From: DATFVJ01 sp035517695
GTDB taxonomy: Bacteria > Actinomycetota > Actinomycetes > Streptosporangiales > Streptosporangiaceae
Assembly (NCBI GenBank): GCA_035517695.1
Contig: DATIYI010000016.1
Coordinates: forward strand, 1 to 7,530
Reading direction: 5' to 3'
DNA length: 7,530 nucleotides
This document shows positions 4,429 through 7,530 of the stretch, one piece after another (within the stretch, counting starts at the first letter, position 1; each line of letters starts with the position of its first letter). The position numbers and the translations under genes are program-made. Under the pieces are notes generated by a model that did no database searches, was not told the origin of the DNA, and saw only the letters and a list, made by a program, of their open reading frames with translations.

Positions 4429-4720
4429 GAGCACCTGTACGTGTCGGCGAGTGACTCGCCGGATAGATTGGGCCGGCTGCCAGCCCGGTCGCGGCCAGGC
4501 ATCAGCAGGGTGCGCTGCGGTGGGAACGCGTCGTCGGCACGGATCGCGGGAGGCGGTGCTACGGGCGGCTCGCTCGGCGGCGGACCGTCTCCTAGCATGG
4601 GTTGGCGGACCGCTACCGAACGGCCCGGGATTGGGTTGGGCGTGACGGGGCGCGCGCCGAATCGTGGTCCGCTGTGTGAGTCCGGCGTCGGTGCTGGGCA
4701 CGAGGGACAGGCGGCAGCGT
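4429..4720. other. Divergent region between brxA remnant and acyl-CoA synthetase
   Basis: No recognisable gene on either strand in about 290 bases. It must contain the promoter of the acyl-CoA synthetase and formerly that of the BREX operon. I see a 17-bp inverted repeat at 4445-4461 and a TAGCAT that could act as a -10 box at 4593-4598, but no matching -35 element. Confidence 0.4.
4445..4461. promoter_or_regulatory. 17-bp perfect inverted repeat, possible operator
   Basis: CGGCGAGT, a central G, then ACTCGCCG: eight-base arms with perfect symmetry. It lies 17 bases upstream of the brxA ATG (4428) and 260 bases upstream of the acyl-CoA synthetase. The position suits an operator for the former BREX operon. 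Its binding protein is unknown and chance cannot be excluded in GC-rich DNA. Confidence 0.35.
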
Positions 4721-6322
4721 ATGGCTAAGTTGACGGTCTCTTACTGGTCGGCGGACACGTCTTCGCTGGTGGCGGACACGACGGTGGGCGGGGTCCTGAA
4801 AGTAGCGGCCGCGGCCGCCCCGGACCAGCTGGCGCTTGTCGACGGGGTGGCTGACCCGGCAGCTAGGCGGCGGTGGACCTACGCGGAGCTGTTGTCCGAC
4901 GCGGAGCGGGCCGCGCATGCGCTGGCTGCCCGGTTCGAGCCAGGCGAGCGGGTCGCGGTGTGGGCCCCGAACCTTCCGGAGTGGGTCATTGTCGAGTTCG
5001 GCGCCGCGCTGGCCGGCCTGGTGCTGGTCACCGTCAACCCCGCGTTCCGGCCTGCCGAGCTGGCCTACGTGTTGAACCAGTCCGGGGCGGCGGGGATCTT
5101 CTTGGTGCCGGAGTTCCGAGGTCCGATGGCCGCCTTCCTGGCGGAGGTCCGGCCCGGTGTCCCCGCCCTCCGCGACGTGGTCTGGTTTACCGAATGGGAA
5201 GATTTTCTCGCCTCGGGCGACCCGGCGGCGCCGCTGCCGGCGGTTCATCCGGGCGACCTGGCCCAGATCCAATACACGTCGGGGACGACGGGCTTCCCAA
5301 AGGGCGCCGAGCTGCACCACCGAGGGCTGACGAACAACGCCCGGTTCTGGGCAGAGCGGATCGGGCTGGCGCCGGGCGAGGTACTAGTGAACCCGATGCC
5401 GCTGTTTCACACCGCGGGCTGCGGGCTGGGCGTGCTCGGATCGGTCCAGTCGCGCGCGCTCCACGTCCCCGTGCTGGCCTTTGAACCAGCCGCCGTTCTT
5501 GAGCTGCTGGAGTCCGAGCGCGGGAACGTCGTCGCCGGCGTGCCCACCATGATGATCGCCATGCTGGAACACCCAGACCTGCCCCGCCGGGACCTTTCCG
5601 CGTTGCGTTGCGCGGTGTCGGGCGGGGCGCCCGTCCCAGCCGAGCTGGTTCGCCGGGTCGAGCAGCTGCTGGGTGTGCGCTTTTGCATCGTGTTCGGCAC
5701 GACCGAGTGCTCACCCCTGCTGACCGTCACCAAGCTCGATGACGCCGAGGCCGACCGGGCCGAGACGTTGGGCCAGCCGTTACCTCAGACCGAGGTCCTG
5801 GTTGCCGACCTCGCCACGAGCCGGCCCGTCCCGGTCGGTGAGGTCGGCGAGCTGTGCGCCCGGGGCTATCTCGTCATGCGCGGCTACCATCAGGCGCCAG
5901 ACGCCACCGCGGCCGCGATCGATGCCAGCGGCTGGTACCACACGGGTGACCTGGCCTCCATGGACCACCGCGGCTACCTGCGCATCGAGGGTCGGGTCAA
6001 AGACACCATCATCCGGGGCGGCGAGAACATCTACCCCCGGGAGATCGAAGACACCCTGTTTACCCATCCCGGCGTGGCCGAGGTGGCGGTGGTCGGCGTC
6101 CCGGATGACAGGTGGGGCGAGGTGGTCGCCGCCTTCGTGCGACCGGCGAGCGGCGCTGCGCCGCCCTCGCCGGCCGAGCTCCGGGCGCATTGCCGGGAAC
6201 TGCTGGCCGGCTACAAGACGCCGGAGCACTGGGTGTTCGTCGAGTCCTTCCCGCTCACACCGTCCGGCAAAATCCAGAAGTTCAAGCTGCGGGAGCGTTT
6301 CACAGCACCGCCCCCCACCTGA
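4721..6322 (+). CDS. Fatty-acyl-CoA synthetase (AMP-forming), FadD-like
   Basis: A 533-residue ANL-superfamily enzyme of normal length. It activates a carboxylic acid, probably a fatty acid, with ATP to an acyl-adenylate and transfers it to CoA in the cytoplasm. All core motifs are intact: P-loop YTSGTTGFPKG at residues 185-195, substrate-pocket region MPLFHTAG, VSGGAPVP, VFGTTE at 324-329, GWYHTGD at 404-410 with the ribose-binding Asp, the hinge and RGGENIYPREIE from 432, and PSGKIQKF with the catalytic Lys at 517. I chose ATG 4721 (MAKLTVSYW) because the family's N-terminal sequence starts there; a GAGGG lies at 4702-4706, rather far upstream, and an in-frame GTG at 4664 would only add an unconserved tail. 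The gene stands alone on its strand, flanked by BREX debris and an IS. Chain-length preference cannot be read from the sequence. Confidence 0.93.
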   Translation: MAKLTVSYWSADTSSLVADTTVGGVLKVAAAAAPDQLALVDGVADPAARRRWTYAELLSDAERAAHALAARFEPGERVAVWAPNLPEWVIVEFGAALAGLVLVTVNPAFRPAELAYVLNQSGAAGIFLVPEFRGPMAAFLAEVRPGVPALRDVVWFTEWEDFLASGDPAAPLPAVHPGDLAQIQYTSGTTGFPKGAELHHRGLTNNARFWAERIGLAPGEVLVNPMPLFHTAGCGLGVLGSVQSRALHVPVLAFEPAAVLELLESERGNVVAGVPTMMIAMLEHPDLPRRDLSALRCAVSGGAPVPAELVRRVEQLLGVRFCIVFGTTECSPLLTVTKLDDAEADRAETLGQPLPQTEVLVADLATSRPVPVGEVGELCARGYLVMRGYHQAPDATAAAIDASGWYHTGDLASMDHRGYLRIEGRVKDTIIRGGENIYPREIEDTLFTHPGVAEVAVVGVPDDRWGEVVAAFVRPASGAAPPSPAELRAHCRELLAGYKTPEHWVFVESFPLTPSGKIQKFKLRERFTAPPPT

Positions 6323-6419
6323 CGCAATGAACACAGGCACCGGCGGCATCAAGTACCCGTCACTACCGATCTCAGACCCGATTCCGCGAGTAAGCCGGTG
6401 ACACGACCCCGCAGATACC

Positions 6420-6492
6420 GATAGGTGCCGCTCTGTCCTGGGATGATGATCGCTGCCAAGTGATGACCAGCCCAGTGGAGAGGACACCTATC
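6420..6492. repeat. Inverted repeat flanking the start of the IS1380-type element
   Basis: GATAGGTG (6420-6427) is the exact reverse complement of CACCTATC (6485-6492), and the next dozen bases inward pair imperfectly (CTCTGTCCTGG against CCAGTGGAGAGG). It ends three bases before the first plausible transposase codon. It may be a hairpin that keeps outside transcription from reading the transposase, or part of the element's left end. Confidence 0.45.
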
Positions 6493-6494
6493 TG

Positions 6495-7262
6495 GTGGTC
6501 AGGATACGTGCGGGTGGCAGGCGGCGTCAGCAGGTGCGGGCCGGGGGCGCGGCCCGGTCGCTGACGGCGAACGCGGGCCTGGCGGCAGTCACAGAGTTGT
6601 GTGACCGGGTGTGATCGGGGCGCTGGATGCGGCGGTCGGCCCGGTCAAGCAGCGGGATCGCGGCTTGGGGGCCGGGCAGTTGCTGACCGGGATCGCGGCG
6701 GCGCAGCTGGCCGGGGAGGATTTCCTGACCGGGCTGGACCGCCAGCGCGCCGACGCGGCGGGCCAGCAGATCACGCCGGTGCCGGGCCTGGCGTCCACAA
6801 CCGCGGCCGGGCTGGCCCGCAGGTTCACCCCGGCGCAGTGGCGGGCGGTGGAATCCGGCCTGGCGGCGGTCACCGGCCGGATGCTGTCGCTGCTGCCCGC
6901 TCCGCGGGCGGCGGCGCTGACCGAGGGGCCGGTCACCATCGACCTGGACACCACCGATGTGGAGGTCTACGGCCGCAAGAAACGCGGCGTGGCGTATCAC
7001 CAGGGCCAGCGGGCCGGGCGGCCGCATGTGGCCACCTGGGCCGAGACCGAGGTGGTGCTGGCCGCCGACCTGGGTGACGGCACCGGCGACCCGCGCGCGA
7101 CCGCGCCGGATCTGCTGCGCCGCGCGCTGGCCGCCCTGCCGCAGCAGGCACGGCAACCGGGGCGGGCAGCCATGCGCGCCGACGCCGGGTACTTCGCCGG
7201 GCAGCTGGCCCGGGCCGCCCACGAGGAGAAGATCGCGTTCGCGATCGGCGCCAAGCGGACCT
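6495..7262 (+). pseudogene. IS1380-family transposase, frameshifted and 3' truncated
   Basis: The N-terminal frame (from GTG 6495: VVRIRAGGRRRQQVRAGG, then LTANAGLAAVTELCDRV) meets a TGA at 6612-6614. The rest continues from 6611 in another frame: IGALDAAVGPVKQRDRG, LTGIAAAQLAGEDFLTGLD, then TIDLDTTDVEVYGRKKRGVA, RPHVATWAETEVVLAADLGD, MRADAGYFAGQLARAAHEEK and FAIGAKR. One lost base near 6610 explains the shift. The first DDE-type aspartates are present (Asp codons at 6947/6956, and in ADAGYF at 7181), as in IS1380 transposases, which catalyse cut-and-paste movement. Family members have about 450 residues; this one stops after about 255 where IS630-type sequence takes over, so the last catalytic acidic residue is lost. 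GTG 6611 could start the second frame, but the product would still be incomplete. Confidence 0.85.
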
Positions 7263-7330
7263 ACCACCTGGAGAAACCACCGCGCCAGTCCCCGACCCTA
7301 CTGGAGGTGCCGGGCGGGAAGTGGCACACG

Positions 7331-7530
7331 GTGATCCGCAGGCCGGTCTCGGTGGCCAGCGCGGCCAGCCGCCCGCGGCCGGGACAACGCGCGGATTGCC
7401 GCCGGCCTGGGAATCAGCTTGAATACGGTGCGCAAGTGGCGGGGCCGGTTCGCGGAGCGCGGGCTGGCGGGGCTGCGGGACCTGCCCCGGACCGGGCGGC
7501 CGCGGGAGATCAGCGAGGCGGACCGGGCCG
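7331..7530 (+). pseudogene. IS630-family transposase, N-terminal part (broken, runs off window)
   Basis: From about 7369 one frame reads GRDNARIAAGLGISLNTVRK, then WRGRFAERGLAGLRDLPRTG and RPREISEADRA to the window end. This is the paired helix-turn-helix start of IS630-type transposases, including the GL-x-D-x-PR-x-GRPR linker. Just upstream, in the frame of the IS1380 fragment, IRRPVSVASAAS resembles the preceding N-terminal segment (usually WVRRP...). A dozen codons that normally connect the two (the RARIVLA helix) are missing and the frame changes, so this copy is internally deleted. The DDE catalytic domain would lie beyond the window. Confidence 0.75.

Larger units (their letters stand above)
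6420..7530 (+). mobile_element. Composite IS remnant: IS1380-family 5' part joined to IS630-family 5' part
   Basis: Two unrelated transposase fragments lie in the same orientation: IS1380 type up to about 7262 and IS630 type from about 7331. The IS1380 element has no right end in the window, and the IS630 fragment runs off the window. A TA dinucleotide at 7262-7263, right where IS1380 similarity stops, fits IS630 insertion at TA. Exact outer borders and terminal repeats cannot be set from the sequence alone. Confidence 0.6.

Noticed and set aside
4613..5320. Minus-strand frame of 235 codons over the synthetase start
   Set aside because: Shadow of the acyl-CoA synthetase, whose motifs are complete on the plus strand.
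6527..7267. Minus-strand frame of 246 codons
   Set aside because: Shadow of the IS1380-type transposase; its sequence is Arg/Gly/Pro-rich without a fold pattern.

Overview
The window is GC-rich DNA with strong G/C third-position bias, GTG starts and protein families typical of a high-GC actinomycete. A Frankia-like or related lineage is my inference; no marker gene fixes the genus. Only about half of the window is intact genes. The rest is a dense run of gene remnants: internal deletions, short tandem duplications, frameshifts and broken insertion sequences.

Layout. (1) Positions 2-235 hold the 3' end of a diacylglycerol-kinase-type lipid kinase. (2) Positions 236-650 are non-coding apart from a possible relic of an XRE-type regulator on the minus strand, and end in a palindromic operator and a -10 box. 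(3) Positions 651-1147 are a compact type II toxin-antitoxin pair (Phd/YefM-like antitoxin, RelE/ParE-like toxin) with overlapping stop and start codons. (4) Positions 1148-1596 are essentially empty. (5) Positions 1597-3265 hold a divergent unit: a TetR/AcrR regulator on the minus strand, a perfect 7-3-7 inverted repeat as its likely operator, an MMPL-family exporter gene reduced to its N-terminal and C-terminal tips, and an apparently intact isoprenylcysteine-carboxyl-methyltransferase-type (ICMT/PEMT) membrane methyltransferase. (6) Positions 3241-3423 keep the middle of an AhpD/carboxymuconolactone-decarboxylase-like gene with its CxxC motif. (7) Positions 3423-4428, minus strand, hold the decayed start of a BREX phage-defence operon in the standard order: brxA (DUF1819), a 5'-deleted and twice frameshifted brxB (DUF1788), and only the first 14 or so codons of brxC, cut where the AhpD remnant ends. 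(8) Positions 4721-6322 are an intact fatty-acyl-CoA synthetase (AMP-forming). (9) From about 6420 to the window end lies an IS1380-family element with a frameshifted transposase, truncated and joined to the 5' part of an IS630-family transposase.

How it fits together. The tetR, mmpL, ICMT and AhpD-like block looks like a former drug- or lipid-export operon controlled by its divergent TetR repressor. The operator and ribosome-binding site are intact, but the exporter lost most of its body, so the regulator may now control only the methyltransferase. The BREX remnant runs antiparallel to that block and met it through a junction resolvable to a few bases. With IS elements close by, this reads as an accessory island in advanced decay. 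The best findings are the BREX operon fossil, the mmpL deletion downstream of a perfect operator, and the well-defined toxin-antitoxin control region.
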